Assembly: GCA_035544515.1 (NCBI GenBank)
Contig: DATKEG010000015.1
Span: 1-22,671, forward strand
Source of the DNA: DATKEG01 sp035544515
GTDB lineage: Bacteria > Acidobacteriota > Vicinamibacteria > Fen-336
DNA: 22,671 nucleotides
Direction: 5' to 3'
Shown here: positions 22,487 to 22,671 of the stretch, piece by piece
How the letters are laid out: each line of letters opens with the position of its first letter
Position numbering within the stretch: the first letter of the stretch is position 1
Notes under the pieces: model-generated
The model's input: the letters and a program-made list of their open reading frames with translations, nothing else
Database searches by the model: none
What the model was told of the DNA's origin: nothing
Translations under genes and position numbers: made by a program

Positions 22487-22671
22487 TTACCTTGATCGGC
22501 GGAACGGCGTGCTGGCTCGGACGCCCTGGCCCTGGACGACGTGGTGGTAGGCGCCGGGCGCGAGCTCGTAGGAGTCTTCCGACCCGCCCGGCCAGCGGAC
22601 GGTCACGCGCGCGCGGGCGGTCCCCCGCGGCACGGCCAGCAGCAGCCGCGGGTCGCTCGTCGAGCAGTAGG
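22487..22671 (-). CDS. ASPIC/UnbV domain protein (C-terminus only)
   Basis: The frame enters from the right edge and ends at TAA (22489-22487), leaving 61 residues. The text YCSTSDPRLLLAVPRGTARA, then VTVRWPGGSEDSYELAPGAY and HHVVQGQGV, matches the usual end of ASPIC/UnbV domains (…SDPRxxFGLG…VxVRWPSG…EG). Such proteins are typically large secreted FG-GAP/VCBS beta-propellers, but nothing upstream is visible here. They often sit beside TPR or sulfatase-like genes, as here. The gap of 63 bp to the sulfatase-like gene allows a shared transcript. The assignment is good despite the short fragment. Confidence 0.75.
   Translation of the reverse strand, partial: YCSTSDPRLLLAVPRGTARARVTVRWPGGSEDSYELAPGAYHHVVQGQGVRASTPFRRSR

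Overview
The window is very GC-rich DNA (estimated by eye at around 70%) packed with protein genes on both strands. I see no rRNA, tRNA, CRISPR array, transposase, integrase or phage gene. The gene set suggests a free-living, high-GC Gram-negative-type bacterium. An ASPIC/UnbV protein beside a TPR-tailed sulfatase-like membrane enzyme, a long EF-hand array and a secreted M1 metallopeptidase together are most reminiscent of soil or sediment Acidobacteriota or a similarly GC-rich phylum. This assignment is an inference from gene content only.

Layout. (1) 1-882: 3' part of a calcium-binding EF-hand array gene (+), followed by a 200-bp intergenic block of direct repeats and strong hairpins. (2) 1084-5533: a LeuA/homocitrate-synthase-type acyltransferase, a membrane GAF-GAF-GGDEF diguanylate cyclase and an EEP-family phosphodiesterase/nuclease, tightly packed on +. 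(3) 5580-8184: a four-gene minus-strand operon read in the order acpS, MFS transporter, ModA-like binding protein, small Cys-rich protein, with overlaps or gaps of 9 nt or less. (4) 8281-8832: a secreted coiled-coil protein (+). (5) 8843-13206: a minus-strand pair, sensor histidine kinase and M1-type metallopeptidase, overlapping by 4 nt. (6) 13274-14629: nicotinate phosphoribosyltransferase (+), sharing a symmetric -10 element with the divergent kinase. (7) 14630-14807: a short intergenic region almost filled by three stem-loops. (8) 14808-20127: ccdA, a TlpA-like thioredoxin lipoprotein, an Mrp/ApbC Fe-S carrier ATPase, a TPR membrane protein and a CLC chloride transporter with CBS domains (+). 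(9) 20213-22671: a sulfatase-like hydrolase/transferase with TPRs, preceded by the C-terminus of an ASPIC/UnbV protein (-).

Functional themes. CcdA, the TlpA-like protein and Mrp form a thiol-redox/Fe-S group: CcdA carries reductant across the membrane to periplasmic thioredoxins such as the TlpA-like lipoprotein, and Mrp delivers Fe-S clusters in the cytosol. The kinase/peptidase pair and the diguanylate cyclase are signalling modules.

I do not see a defence island or a clearly new multi-gene system. The most interesting signals are small: the structured RNA-like region before ccdA, the repeat/hairpin block at 883-1066, an 8-bp palindromic bidirectional -10 element, -10 boxes placed so that transcription would begin exactly at the start codon (leaderless mRNAs), an acpS without a usual start codon where the protein should begin, and a sulfatase-like enzyme with Thr at the catalytic position.
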